A DNA stretch of 64,000 bases from Leptobrachium leishanense. Its lineage: Eukaryota > Chordata > Amphibia > Anura > Megophryidae. The stretch is taken from the NCBI GenBank assembly GCA_009667805.1, contig CM019063.1, positions 355,718,942 to 355,782,941 of the forward strand, written 5' to 3'. The notes under the pieces are model-generated. The model was not told the origin of the DNA. It saw only the letters and a list, made by a program, of their open reading frames with translations, and made no database searches. Below are positions 1 to 10,934 of this stretch, one piece after another (the stretch's first letter is position 1; each line of letters opens with the position of its first letter). The translations under genes and the position numbers were made by a program.

Positions 1-6
1 TATGAG

Positions 7-270
7 TTGTTTTGTGGTGACAGCGGTAAAAGGTTGAGTGTGAAGAGGAACACGATTTCAGAATTCTGTGGAAGTGATAAGAAAACATATAAGATTAAGG
101 GGGTTATTACCTGTAGAACTAAAGAAGTAATCTATCAATTAACATGCCCATGTGACTTACACTATATTGGACACACAACAAGACCTCTTACTGTAAGGAT
201 ACATGAGCACATATACAACATAGGTCGAGGTTTAGAGTCACATTCAGTATCTGCTCACTTTAAAAATGTT
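7..270 (+). pseudogene. Penelope-like element, GIY-YIG endonuclease region (5' piece)
   Basis: The translation runs from the window edge and carries the PLE endonuclease signature: a VIYQLTCPC segment followed by HYIG (the GIY-YIG equivalent), then an arginine and RIHEH about 15 residues on. In PLEs this domain lies C-terminal to the reverse transcriptase and nicks DNA at the insertion site. The reverse transcriptase itself would lie left of the window. The frame is cut after codon 88 by a MITE and resumes at 448 in the same frame. The listed start is not a true initiation codon; this is the tail of a longer ORF. Clade (Neptune- or Poseidon-like) cannot be fixed from this piece. Confidence 0.85.
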
Positions 271-447
271 GGGCCATATTACATACTTGGTGCTAACTTA
301 ACCAGAGCTTAAACTTAAAACCTCCATAGGCTATAATGGCTCTGGGAAGTTTACAACAGCTCTGGTTAAGTTAGCACCAACTATCTAATATGGTTTTAAG
401 TTTACAACTGCTCTGGTTAAGTTAGCACCAAGTATGTAATATGGCCC
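271..447. mobile_element. 177-bp foldback MITE inserted in the PLE ORF
   Basis: The ends are long inverted repeats: GGGCCATATTACATACTTGG at 271 and its reverse complement ending at 447, each continuing into TGCTAACTTAACCAGAGC. The flanking PLE codon GTT is present on both sides (268-270 and 448-450), a plausible 3-bp target duplication. A second copy of the family lies near 61,381-61,511 with its middle inverted relative to this one. No coding capacity. The superfamily is not certain. Confidence 0.8.
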
Positions 448-630
448 GTTCACAATAGCACAGCAGAAGGCATGACTTTTAGAGCCATCCAGAAGGTAAA
501 TAAAGATTGGAGGGGAGGAGATTTCACCAACAAAATTAACTGTATAGAGATGAAATGGATTTATACTTTGAAAACTATGGCCCCTATAGTCCTAAATTTT
601 TATTTTGAATTATGTCATGTTCTGGAATAA
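448..630 (+). pseudogene. Penelope-like element, C-terminal tail after the MITE
   Basis: The reading frame resumes directly after the MITE and runs about 60 codons to a TAA at 628-630. It contains GMTFRAIQKV, DWRGGDF and EMKWIYTLKTMAP. The last matches the usual PLE ending, where W/FIY-LKTL-P precedes the stop by a few residues. With the piece at 7-270 it forms one interrupted GIY-YIG-containing C-terminus. Confidence 0.75.
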
Positions 631-2285
631 CTTAATGAAGGAATCATCCATATTACAGTAGAGAAGTGGGATATGTTTATGTCCCATTAATACTACTGGG
701 AAATTCATTAGAAGTACATATCCTTTAAAAAAATCGATATGGAATGGATTTAATATTGCCCTTCCCTCCCCTCCCCCCTTTCTTTAGATACATAAGATTT
801 AGAGTTTATAACTTCAACTGTTAAATTTTTTATAGAGTCAACATAGGGGTAATATACATATGTGTGAAAAAAAATCATTGTTCACATTATTAGTTAGTTA
901 TCTGTAACACATTGAGTATCGGATATATATATATACCTACAAAATAAGATTAGTAAATGAAGTAGGATATAGGGATCACCTTTGATCTAATATAACACAG
1001 TTTACAACAAATGAATTTATATGCTCTCATACAGTCAGAGCTGGAGAAGGCATATCCCTGAATAGATAGTTGTGCACATGCACGTACTTTCGCTTTGTGC
1101 AAGTCTAAGGAGGCATATCCCCCGGCGGAATGTTGTGCGCATGCGCGTACTTCTGCTGTTTTGGGTTGAAAGCCCCCTCCTTCCTTTGTGATCTGGCGAT
1201 ATGCTTGGGTTTTTGGATATGGATGCGTGAATGCAATCGCAGGATCGCAGGAAGTAGGAGTGGAAGTACGGTGGATCGAGTGGAGAATGCAGGGTTGAGG
1301 GACATCATACAATCTAGAGTAGAGTGTGACGTGCACTTTCACTTGTATACCTGGGGCTTCCTTTATATTTAGGGAAATAGTCCTGGTGTTTTGATGTGAA
1401 CACGTGGTTCCCAACGTAAGGGTCGTTATAAGGAAATAAGATGGACAGAGAGCTGCCCATTGAAAACCTTCCTTTAACAAATGTAACGCAATTATTTTAA
1501 TTGATAGAGTCTTTCCTGCCATTTGATGGAAACGGATTGGCCAACAGCAATGAGATAGGATTTAAAAATGGAAGAAACTAGAGAGTTTTATGAGCCAACT
1601 GAAGAAGCCACAGGTACATTGACCTAATGGTGAAACGTGTTTTGGCGGATTATAAATTTTAATCCTTTGTATTTTTTTTATGAATAATTCTGTTTGTAAC
1701 CTATCCATGCTGTGTTGGAATCATTGGAGATTTTCTAGGAAGGTTGTACCCGTTTGAAACAACCTCTGAGCGATTTAATTTAGGACCTGAGTGAGGTCCT
1801 ATACCATGCGAGTATATACATAAAGTGGGTATACTCCTATGCTGAAATACAGTATTATGCTATGCTCACTTATCATATTTAGGAATCTGAAGAACACTAA
1901 TATATGGGCTGTTTTCTTGGATATGTCCTGAGGATTTGGGGAAGCCAGAAAATCTAAAAGAGAAACACTCTAGGACCTTATCCATAATACAGTTCATCAT
2001 GGATTTAGGCGATAATCCGAAGATATATGAACAAGGACTGATAAGGCTACTTCTGGATCAGTGAGAACATTCCAAGAAGCGGTCCCCTTGGTATACACCA
2101 TCCTTGTATTTCATTGAGACTTTATTGGAACATTGTTTGCGCTCTACTCTTATTTCTTTTATTTGATGTATTATTGGTTGCTCAGTGGAAGAGCAACAAC
2201 TGATTGAACAGCGATTTTTCCTTTTTTTTTCTGGTCCTCTGTAAGATTGAGTGCTACACAGCTTTAATTGTATTTTATTTATATA
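631..2285 (+). other. Presumed PLE 3' region / pLTR, non-coding
   Basis: No credible ORF. The stretch follows the PLE stop codon and contains a hammerhead-like motif near 1,600 in the same orientation, which is where PLE 3' regions or pLTRs carry such ribozymes. Assignment of the whole interval to the PLE is inference. Short AT runs (near 925) and C/T-rich patches are the only other structure seen. The right border is set by the start of the minisatellite-bearing segment. Confidence 0.4.
1590..1650 (+). ncRNA. Degenerate hammerhead-ribozyme-like motif
   Basis: CTGAAGA (1599-1605; consensus CUGAUGA with one change) is followed by GCCAC, a loop, ATGGT and then GAAAC at 1632-1636, the second conserved core block. 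CCA/TGG can form a short stem II. The changed core base suggests it is inactive. Its place downstream of a PLE GIY-YIG ORF is what makes it worth listing. Confidence 0.3.
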
Positions 2286-2319
2286 CTAGTTGTAAAGCCT
2301 GCCCAGAGGGCAGTCTATT

Positions 2320-3945
2320 GTGGATATACTGCCCCTGCTCATGTATACTGCCCCAGCTCGTGGATACTGCCCCAGCTCGTGGATATTGCCCCAGCACGTG
2401 GATACTGCCCCAGCACGTGGATATTGCCCCAGCACGTGGATATTGCCCCAGCTCGTGGATATTGCCCCAGCACGTGGATACTGCCCCAGCACGTGGATAC
2501 TGCCCCAGAACGTGGATACTGCCCCAGCACGTGGATACTGCCCCAGCACGTGGATATTGCCCCAGCACGTGGATATTGCCCCAGCACGTGGATATTGCCG
2601 CAGCACGTGGATACTGCCCCAGCTCGTGGATACTGCCCTAGCACGTGGATATTGCCCCAGCACGTGGATATTGCCCCAGCTCGTGGATTACTGCCCCAGC
2701 TCGTGGATACTGCCCTAGCACGTGGATATTGCCCCAGCACGTGGATGGATACGCCAGCACGTGGATATTGCCCCAGCTCGTGGAATACTGCCCCAGCTCC
2801 TGGATATTGCCCCAGCACGTGGATACTGCCCCAGCACGTGGATATATGACCCAGCACGTGGATATTGCCCCAGCGTGGATACTGCCCCAGCACGTGGATA
2901 CTGCCCAGCAGACGTGGATATTGCCCCAGCACGTGGATTGATACTGCCCCAGCACGTGGATACTGCCCCAGCACGTGGATACTGCCCCAGCACGTGGATG
3001 GATACTGCCCCAGCACGTGGATACTGCCCCAGCACGTGGATACTGCCCCAGCTCGTGGATACTGCCCCAGCTCGTGGATATTGCCCCAGCACGTGGATAC
3101 TGCCCCAGCACGTGGATATTGCCCCAGCACGTGGATATTGCCCCAGCTCGTGGATATTGCCCCAGCACGTGGATACTGCCCCAGCACGTGGATACTGCCC
3201 CAGAACGTGGATACTGCCCCAGCACGTGGATACTGCCCCAGCACGTGGATATTGCCCCAGCACGTGGATACTGCCCCAGCACGTGGATATTGCCCCAGCA
3301 CGTGGATATTGCCGCAGCACGTGGATACTACTGCCCCAGCTCGTGGATACTGCCCTAGCACGTGGATATTGCCCCAGCACGTGGATATTGCCCCAGCTCG
3401 TGGATACTGCCCCAGCTCGTGGATACTGCCCTAGCACGTGGATATTGCCCCAGCTCGTGGATACTGCCCCAGCACGTGGATATTGCCCCAGCTCGTGGAT
3501 ACTGCCCCAGCTCCTGGATATTGCCCCAGCACGTGGATACTGCCCCAGCACGTGGATATTGCCCAGCACGTGGATATTGCCCAGCACGTGGATATTGCCC
3601 CAGCACGTGGATACTGCCCCAGCACGTGGATACTGCCCCAGCACGTGGATATTGCCCCAGCACGTGGATTGATACTGCCCCAGCACGTGGATACTGCCCC
3701 AGCATGTGGATGGATACTGCCCCAGCTCGTGGATACTGCCCCAGCACGTGGATGGATACTGCCCAAGCACGTGGATACTGCCCCAGCACGTGGATACTGC
3801 CCAAGCACGTGGATACTGCCCCAGCTCGTGGATACTGCCCCAGCACGTGGATATCGCCCCCCGCTCGTGGATATGGCCCCCCCGCTCGTGGATATGGCCC
3901 CCCCCGCTCGTGGATATGGCCCCCCCACTCGTGGATATACTCACC
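2320..3945. repeat. 19-bp minisatellite, ~85 monomers, each with an E-box-like core
   Basis: The monomer is GCCCCAGCACGTGGATATT or a close variant (GATAC for GATAT; CTCGTG for CACGTG). Most units contain the palindrome CACGTG. Period 19 leaves all frames open, giving long fortuitous ORFs on both strands (57-bp, 19-residue protein period); none is likely to be a gene. Occasional 1-4-bp insertions or deletions break the phase. Near 3,850-3,930 the monomers degrade to GCCCCCCGCTCGTGGATATG before the palindromic segment. Confidence 0.97.
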
Positions 3946-4153
3946 TACATCGGCCCTCCAGCGATGGCGGTCCCGCGTCCCGCTTCCAGCGTCCTCTCTC
4001 GCTCCGTTGGTCGCCGGGATGACGTCACGAAAGCCTTTGACCCCCGGGGTCAAAGGCTTTCGTGACGTCATTCCGGCGAACAACGGAGCGAGAGAGGACG
4101 CTGGAAGCGGGACCGCCATCGCTGGAGGAGCTAAGGGCCGATGTAGGTGAGTA
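3938..4153. repeat. ~215-bp palindrome centred on paired CRE sites
   Basis: The left arm runs from CTCACCTACATCGGCC to the centre near 4,046, and the right arm mirrors it to GGCCGATGTAGGTGAG. The inner 50 bp is a near-perfect palindrome containing TGACGTCA (the cAMP-response-element core) on each side of a CCCCGGGG-like centre. Arms differ by small changes and a short GTCCCGC duplication. It is GC- and CpG-rich. Confidence 0.9.
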
Positions 4154-4690
4154 TGTGTAGGCAACATCCCCCTACATTGGCCCGGAGCCTCAGCGGTGGC
4201 TGTCGTAGGCTGCTCGGCCGGCCTCCAGGCTTAGGCGAGCAGCCGGAGGACAGTCACCGCTGGAGCTCAGGGCTAATGTAGGTGAGTATGTGCTCTCCAC
4301 ACCCACCCTGCTTACTCGGCCGGTATCCAAGCTTAGGCGAGCCCCCGGCTTGGGCCTAGAGCCCAGCAGAGCCGGGGACTCGCCTGAGCATGGAGGCCGG
4401 TCGAGTTGCATGCTCGGCCGTCCTCCAGGCTCAGGTGAGTCCCTGGCTCGGCTGGGCCTCTAGGCCCAAGCCAAGCCGGGGGCTCGCCTGAGCCTGGATG
4501 CCGACCAAGCTTAGGCGAGCCCCCGGCTTGGCGTGGGCCTAGAGGCCCAGCCGAGCCGGGGACTCGCCTGAGCCTGGAGGACGCCCGAGCATGCAACTCG
4601 ACCGGCCTCCATGCTCGCCTGGGGGCTCGCCTAAGCTTGGATACCGGCCGAGCAAGCAGGGTGTGTGTGTGTGTGTAGAGCACATACTCA
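4154..4690. repeat. GC-rich palindromic units between the two CRE palindromes
   Basis: Two further imperfect inverted repeats: one about 4,160-4,292 (CTACATT-GGCC ... GGCTAATGTAGG) and a larger one about 4,293-4,685, with motifs such as GGCTTAGGCGAG and CTCGCCTGAGCC alternating on the two strands. A (GT)n run lies near 4,660-4,676. ORFs here are by-products of GC content. Confidence 0.8.
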
Positions 4691-4734
4691 CCTACATCGG
4701 CCTCGAGTCCTCCACCGGTTCCACACATACTCAC

Positions 4735-4946
4735 CGACATCGGCCCTTAGCTCCTCCAGCGATGGCGGTCCCGCTTGCAGCATCCTCTCTCTCTCCGTTG
4801 CTCGCCAGGATGACGTCACGAAAGCCTTTGACCCCCCGGGGTCAAAGGCTTTCGTGACGTCATTCCGGCGAGCAACGGAGAGAGGATGCTGCAAGCGGGA
4901 CCGCCATCGCTGGAGGAGCTAAGGGCCGATGTCGGTGAGTATGTGT
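4735..4946. repeat. Second CRE-centred palindrome
   Basis: It has the same layout as the palindrome at 3,938-4,153: arms with CCTCCAGCGATGGCGGTCCC and its complement, and an inner core of TGACGTCA, GAAAGCCTTTGACC, the centre and the mirror image, near 4,811-4,863. It differs from the first mainly in the TCCAGC/GCAGCA part of the arm. The two copies imply duplication of a ~790-bp block. Confidence 0.9.
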
Positions 4947-4949
4947 TAG

Positions 4950-6630
4950 GCAACATCGGCCCTGAGCTCCAGCGGTGACCTCCTCCGGCCGAGCAGGCTG
5001 CTCGGCCGGCCTCTACGCTTAGGCGAGTCCCCGGCTCGGCTGGGTCTGTAGGCCAAGCCAAGCCGGGGCTCGTCCTAAGCCTAGAGGCCCGCCGAGCAGC
5101 CAGCGGCAGCTGGAGGAGGTCTCCGCTGGAGCTCAGGGCCGATTTTGGGGTGTATTTTTTGGGAACTTCGGCCCTGATCCTCCAGCGGTGACCTTCTCCG
5201 GCTGCTGCTGGCTGCTCGGCGGGCCTCTAGGCTTAGGCGAGTCCCCGGCTCGGCTGGGCCTGTAGGCCCAAACCGAGCCGGGGGCTCGCCTAAGCCTAGA
5301 GGCCCGCCGAGCAGCCAGCGGCAGCCGGAGGAGGTCTCCGCTGGAGCTCAGGGCCGATTTTGGGGTGTGTTTGTTTGGGAACTTCGGCCCCGATCCTCCA
5401 GCGGTGACCTTCTCCGGCTGCTGCTGGCTGCTCGGCGGGCCTCTAGGCTTAGGCGAGTCCCCGGCTCGGCTGGGCCTGTAGGCCCAAACCGAGCCGGGGG
5501 CTCGCCTAAGCCTAGAGGGCCGCCGAGCAGCCAGCGGCAGCCGGAGGAGGTCTCCGCTGGAGCTCAGGGCCGATTTTGGGGTGTATTTGTTTGGGAACTT
5601 CGGCCCCGATCCTCCAGCGGTGACCTTCTCGGCTGCCGCTGGCTGCTCGGCGGGCCTCTAGGCTTAGGCGAGTCCCCGGCTCGGCTGGGCCTGTAGGCCC
5701 AAACCGAGCCAGGGGCTCGCCTAAGCCTAGAGGGCCGCTGAGCAGCCAGCGGCAGCCGGAGGAGGTCTCCGCTGGAGCTCAGGGCCGATTTTGGGGTGTA
5801 TTTGTTTGGAACTTCGGCCCCGATCCTCCAGCGGTGACCTTCTCGGCTGCCGCTGGCTGCTCGGCGGGCCTCTAGGCTTAGGCGAGTCCCCGGCTCGGCT
5901 GGGCCTGTAGGCCCAAGCCAAGCCGGGGGCTCGCCTAAGCCTAGAGGCCCGCCGAGCAGCCAGCGGCAGCTGGAGGAGGTCTCCGCTGGAGCTCAGGGCC
6001 GATTTTGGGGTGTATTTTTTGGAACTTCGGCCCTGATCCTCCAGCGGTGACCTTCTCCGGCTGCCGCTGGCTGCTCGGTGGGCCTCTAGGCTTAGGCGAG
6101 TCCCCGGCTCGGCTGGGCCTGTAGGCCCAAACCGAGCCGGGGGCTCGCCTAAGCCTAGAGGCCCGCCGAGCAGCCAGCGGCAGCCGGAGGAGGTCTCCGC
6201 TGGAGCTCAGGGCCGATTTTGGGGTGTTTGTTTGGGAACTTCGGCCCCGATCCTCCAGCGGTGACCTTCTCCGGCTGCTGCTGGCTGCTCGGCGGGCCTC
6301 TAGGCTTAGGCGAGTCCCCGGCTCGGTTTGGGCCTACAGGCCCAGCCGAGCCGGGGGCTCGCCTAAGCCTAGAGGGCCGCCGAGCAGCCAGCGGCAGCCG
6401 GAGGAGGTCTCCGCTGGAGCTCAGGGCCGATTTTGGGGTGTATTTGTTTGGGAACTTCGGCCCCGATCCTCCAGCGGTGACCTTCTCCGGCTGCCGCTGG
6501 CTGCTCGGCGGGCCTCTAGGCTTAGGCGAGTCCCCGGCTCGGCTGGCCTGTAGGCCCAAACCGAGCCGGGGGCTCGCCTGAGCCTGGAGGCCCGCCGGCA
6601 GCCGGAGGACGGTCACCGCTGGAGGATCGG
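4950..6630. repeat. Tandem array of ~215-bp palindromic GC-rich units (about 8 copies)
   Basis: The phrase AACTTCGGCCC recurs near 5,165, 5,380, 5,597, 5,812, 6,024, 6,237 and 6,454, giving a period close to 215 bp. Within each period the sequence folds back: CTCCAGCGGTGACC ... GGCTTAGGCGAGTCCCCGG is mirrored by CCGGGGGCTCGCCTAAGCC ... GGTCTCCGCTGGAG. Each repeat is therefore itself a large hairpin. ORFs across it on both strands are fortuitous. Confidence 0.92.
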
Positions 6631-6644
6631 GGCATCTGGCCGTG

Positions 6645-6740
6645 TAAACACACGGGTAGCTGCGCGCGGCCCGTGCCGTTTTTTTTTTTTTTTTTTCACG
6701 CGGCCGGCACGCGCAGCTACCTGTGTGTTCTAACGGCCGC
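6645..6740. repeat. Inverted repeat around a poly-T tract
   Basis: ACACACGGGTAGCTGCGCG and the mirrored CGCGCAGCTACCTGTGTGT flank a run of about 18 T's. The GC-rich arms and homopolymer loop close the palindromic segment. The flanking TATAGTATAGAT near 6,810 may mark the right border of a composite element whose left border is near the TATATACTAG at ~2,280; that pairing is weak. Confidence 0.6.
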
Positions 6741-6956
6741 TTTCAAATGTCCGTCGCGCATGCGCAGTAGGGTTTTGGCGACGGACAGTTTTTAGCTTAT
6801 CCTTTTATAGTATAGATGTCTTGCTGCCTGGTCTTTTTCACCGACACACATTTTTTCCTGAGCTTACTTATTCATCATTCCCAATGGGACCTGGATTACA
6901 TCACCAGAACCAAGGATAAGAGAAGAAACCAAAAAAATACAAGTATTCCAATCTTA

Positions 6957-7383
6957 GGCTAGGGTCAGACGAACGCATTTTTCACGTGCGTTTAGCCGCA
7001 CGAAATCACGGCCGTGCTAGCAGCAAATGACGTCCAATGCCGGGGAACATACGACGAACGGTCGCACAAAGGTTCGTCCGTGCAACACAAGTGGCCAACG
7101 AACGCATTTTTTCGAGAACGTCAAACCGCTACTACTGACGTACAGAGTGCGCTGCGGCCGCATAGCGGCGTGTGTGTGTGATTAGGAGACGTCAGACGCT
7201 GCTAATGTCCGGCTAACATAACGTCCAGACACAAAAAGTGTTTTATTGATGATCCGTCCAAAATCACGGACGAGAAGGCGCATCGTATGACCGCTATCGC
7301 GTATTCCGGGAAAAAATACGTACGTTCGTTCGAACGCACTTTTTCACGGACAACGTGAAAAATGCGTTCGTCTGACCTTAGCC
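6957..7383. mobile_element. PIF/Harbinger-like MITE, copy 1 (427 bp)
   Basis: Terminal inverted repeats GGCTAGGGTCAGACGAACGC and the complement of GGCTAAGGTCAGACGAACGC are flanked by TTA on both sides (6954-6956, 7384-7386). The inner sequence is CG-rich and partly self-complementary. No ORF. TTA here and TAA for the copy at 23,299 fit the TWA target of PIF/Harbinger elements. Confidence 0.8.
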
Positions 7384-7541
7384 TTACAGTACTTTCATCC
7401 TCTGCGTTAATTATTCAGTATATATTATATTTTCTCTTGCAAACTGTTTTGATTATGTAGTTTAGGTACTGTTCCAAAGAGCATCGTAACAGTTTTGTCA
7501 GTAATTAAAAAAAATTGTTAGCTGCGATCCACTTTTCTACC

Positions 7542-7817
7542 TCAGTGTAGCTGTGGGAGATTTGGTTTGCTGGTATAGATTACGGTGTCGTCTGTGCACA
7601 TGTGTACAGTTATGGCTTTGCAGACATCAGGCAGATCATTTATGAATATCGTGAATAGCAAGGGACCGAGTATCGAGCCTTGGGGTACACTGCACATGAC
7701 TGGGAGGTGAAGTGAGGAGCTTCCAGAAATATACACATATTGCGATCGGTCACATACATACGATTGAAACCAGGTTAGACATAACAGATTTAGTGACATG
7801 AAATGAGTGAGAAGCAC
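7542..7817 (-). pseudogene. LINE reverse-transcriptase fragment
   Basis: The translation has the non-LTR reverse transcriptase palm blocks in order: WFQSY, DRSQYV, VPQGSILGPLLFTIFIND (motif B region) and a degenerate catalytic box MCTDDTVIYTS, where the usual Y/F-A-D-D has become C-T-D-D. This pattern is typical of CR1/L2/Rex-type LINEs. Only about 90 codons remain; the rest of the ORF is missing and a MITE begins 45 bp upstream on the coding strand. Confidence 0.8.
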
Positions 7818-7862
7818 AAAACAGACATGTTAAGTAAATGACACTGTTTTTCTTTCAGTTAA

Positions 7863-8310
7863 GGCTGGTGTCAGACGAGCGCAGTTTGAACGTCCGTTTT
7901 TGCACACATAATAACGTCCGTCGCAGCATTGAATAATCGCCAATGGAGACCCCCACACGAAGTGGGTCCACACCGAATTGCGGGTGCACAACGCACGCGG
8001 CAAACGGACGCAAGTTAGGCAAGAACGTAAAACCGCTAGAACGGACGTGTGGAGTGCGCTGCGTCCGCAATGTCCGCATAGCTTTGTGTGTGAGTGATGA
8101 ACGAGGTCAGACGGACTGCATTTGTGCGGCCAGCATTTTTGACAGACAAAATGTTTTTCATATTTAATTTATGGTCCCTGCTACATCCATCAAAAATAAC
8201 GTCAGTTTGAAAAACGGACTGTGTGGCCACTACTGCGTCTTCCGTCAGAAAGTGCGTCCGTACTGCATGGGCGCACAGTCCGTACAAAATGCGCTCGTCT
8301 GACACCAGCC
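7863..8310. mobile_element. PIF/Harbinger-like MITE, copy 2 (448 bp)
   Basis: Ends GGCTGGTGTCAGACGAGCGC and its mirror image are flanked by TTAA on both sides (7859-7862, 8311-8314). It is related in its ends to the copies at 6,957 and 23,299 but its interior differs. The 4-bp TTAA could also suggest a TTAA-targeting superfamily; the sister copies favour a 3-bp TWA duplication. It sits beside the LINE fragment. Confidence 0.75.
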
Positions 8311-8314
8311 TTAA

Positions 8315-9721
8315 CAAAAAAAAGAAACGCTAATCTACGCTGGCCAGGGTTGAGAGGTCAGCAATAAATAATGCCAAAAGCGCACTGGGAGAGGGGGATT
8401 TAATGCAAGCACCTTTGAAAGCAATCACCTTTTTTTTCCTCCTGTTTTTTAACATCAACTAAACACACAAAACAGATGACCAACATGTAAAAGAAAGAAG
8501 GGGGGAAGCAGACACACAAGAACCTTAGACAAAAAAGCGTAAAGAAAGTGAATCCTTATATATAGAGAAACACAAGCAGAATCGTAATATGATCAATTCG
8601 TTAAGAACAAAGAAATAAAGATTTATTCTCCAGGAATCCTGTAAAAAAAATTGATTTTCAGTCTCATTAAAAAAAAGCAGTGTGCTAAAGAAACAGAACT
8701 AAATGCACAGCAGACACAATAGGGAGATTGCAACGAGGGAGCAGAGAGCGAGGCTTGCGTTTATATAAGAAACAAAACAAACAGACCAACAGAGATTTAA
8801 GCAACCAAATAAACAAATATCCAGCATGGGCAAATCAAAATAAACACCGAACTACAGCACTGAAAACATTACAATTCATTGGCAAGTTAAGATAAAACAA
8901 ACACATACTCCAGCACTAGAGACTTCAGCTCTCTCTCTGGCGAGTTAAGATAAACAAATAAAAACAAGAAACAAACAACTATAATAAATCACCACAGGGA
9001 ACTCCAGCACATCGGGTTAGTTACCGCTCCTTAAAAAAAATTAATAACGTCCATAAAACATCCTTGCAACAAAGCACACACAGGCTCTCACACCCAGAGC
9101 CCCAAGGAAAACATCAAATGCCAGAAGGGCACACTTCACAAATGAGGCAGATTCGTAATTATGAACAAACAAATAATTGTCATTTGATTGGCAAATCCCA
9201 CTTCAGATCACCACTGTTGAATAATCAATCAAATCATATCAAATATTCCTATTCATATTTACCAAACAAGCAAGTTAAATCTCTGGTGGTGCTGCTGGTC
9301 TGTTCCATATACAAAGACGCAGCGCTATCGCAGTGCTACATTGACCAACTGGAGAGCAATAAAGAACAACCACTCAAGATATGAAGTATAAGTGCTCTTA
9401 GCAAGAGTCTGTTAATCAGTCTCTAATACAGAACAAAAAAGGGTGTGGTATAACAACCAATTATGAAACAGCTCACGTCAGAGCTAAAATGGTGCAAATA
9501 CATTTGCCACGTCGGAGATGAGTAAACTTAACCACATCTGGTTTATATTGATAGCACAAAAACGTTTTTTATCATATCTGTCCCGCAACAGTGAGACAAG
9601 GGGCCCTGTCTATACAGGATGTGTGTTTTCAATTAACATTCTTACAAGTTTCGACAGAAAATGTGCAAATACTATGAAAACTAAAAGGGGAATATTGACT
9701 AAGATATGTGTTTGAATCACA

Positions 9722-9756
<35 letters not shown>

Positions 9757-10640
9757 TACAGGAAATTAAAAGATAACATTATTTTTCATCGCCAAAATGA
9801 GCTGTCCCTGCTACGAGCTGTCAGCACCCACTAGCCCACTTCAGAGGAAAGCAACACAACAGGGCATTGAGTCATTGGCCCTGTTATATTTTGCACAGAG
9901 GAGCGAGTGCACACAGTGTTGCTGGAGCTGGTTTCTGTGCTGGCATCTGAGTGTGCCCGGTCACCGAGAAAGATGGAGACCCCCAGTAGGTGCCATCAGA
10001 TAGGGGACCTCTTCCCACCTGCCCAGTAGACCGGAGACCGACGGGACCAGCGAGTGACCACCCTGAGAAGCTACCAAGGTCCTGGGCCCAGGAAAAATTG
10101 CACCCCTTAGGGATTGAGGGGATTGCCTGGGATTGGGCCCTTTTTGGGAGGTGGCAGCAGCAGAAGGAGAGACCAGGGACTCTAAACGTGGAGTGGGTTG
10201 GTGGTGGTGGTACTGGGCCTGCGGAGGTGACCGGGAGCAAGAGAAATGTGGGGAGAAGTCCCAGTGTGCCCCCTAACTTTGTTTCTGTGGATTGTAACGG
10301 CCTGTTCCTGGCACACCCTACTGCGTTGAGTCTTTGGACTCACTGGACAAGAGAGGTGACTTCCCTTCTGCCCCGGGACCATGGACCAGCAACCAGGGGT
10401 ACTCTGTGGCATCCATCGGGCCCTGACAGTGCTTGTGAGCCAGCACCCTGGAACTATACCAATGGCGCAGCAAAGGGACAGAGTGCGAGGTTTGGTCAGT
10501 AGCAAGTGATCCATTTGGGATCCAAGCTTGACCTGCCGATCTGGAAGGGGGAGAGAGATATGTGATGTGCGTCACTTTGGACTTGTGGTGGATGTTTTTG
10601 GGAGGTGCAGCCCCGAGATTCTTTATTATTTTCTTTCCCT
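8315..10640. other. No recognisable gene
   Basis: A-rich, low-complexity DNA (many AAACA and AAGAAA runs) to about 9,700, a TA microsatellite at 9,723-9,755, then a more balanced 850-bp stretch (9,790-10,640). Overlapping ORFs of 60-170 codons on both strands there show no motif I recognise. They could belong to an untranslated or LTR part of an unidentified element. Confidence 0.5.
9723..9755. repeat. (TA)n microsatellite
   Basis: About 16 uninterrupted TA units. Confidence 0.95.
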
Positions 10641-10644
10641 CTCT

Positions 10645-10790
10645 TGGGCCCTATTACATTCTTTGCGCAATTTCGTTCACGCAGCGCATTTTTTTTCACG
10701 CACAGCAAAATGCGTTATCGCGTGAAAATTAACGCTGGTATTACAATCCTTGTGCATTTTTTCTTCCGTAAAAAAAAATCGTGCGTAAAA
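10645..10790. mobile_element. MITE fragment interrupted by the hAT-like element
   Basis: It begins GGGCCCTATTACATTCTTTG, followed by CG-rich GCGCAATTTCGTTCACGC. Relatives with the same opening lie at ~18,511 and ~28,533 (and the mirror copy near 42,655). It is cut at 10,790 by the 6.5-kb element and resumes for a short way after 17,274 (GCGTAAAACCGTACTTTGCGC). Confidence 0.6.
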
Positions 10791-10934
10791 TAGGGATGTG
10801 CGTTTCGGGTTTCGGAATTTCGGAATTTTCACGAAATTTCCCGATTCGGGTCTTTCGATGCGGCCGAAAATCCGAAATTTGTTAGATCCGAAAAAGTCGA
10901 ATCCGAACTGTTTTCCGAGCCGAATCGAAAAAAT

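Noticed and set aside
950..1522. 190-codon minus-strand ORF
   Set aside because: No domain or codon pattern recognised; it lies in the presumed PLE 3' region.
2204..4167. Many long ORFs on both strands (up to 409 codons) over the 19-bp array
   Set aside because: A 19-bp monomer without stops opens every frame. The proteins are pure translations of the minisatellite and lack start context or a non-repetitive domain.
5367..6616. GC-rich ORFs around 5.4-6.6 kb
   Set aside because: They are explained by the palindromic tandem array. Translations on both strands repeat with the ~215-bp period.
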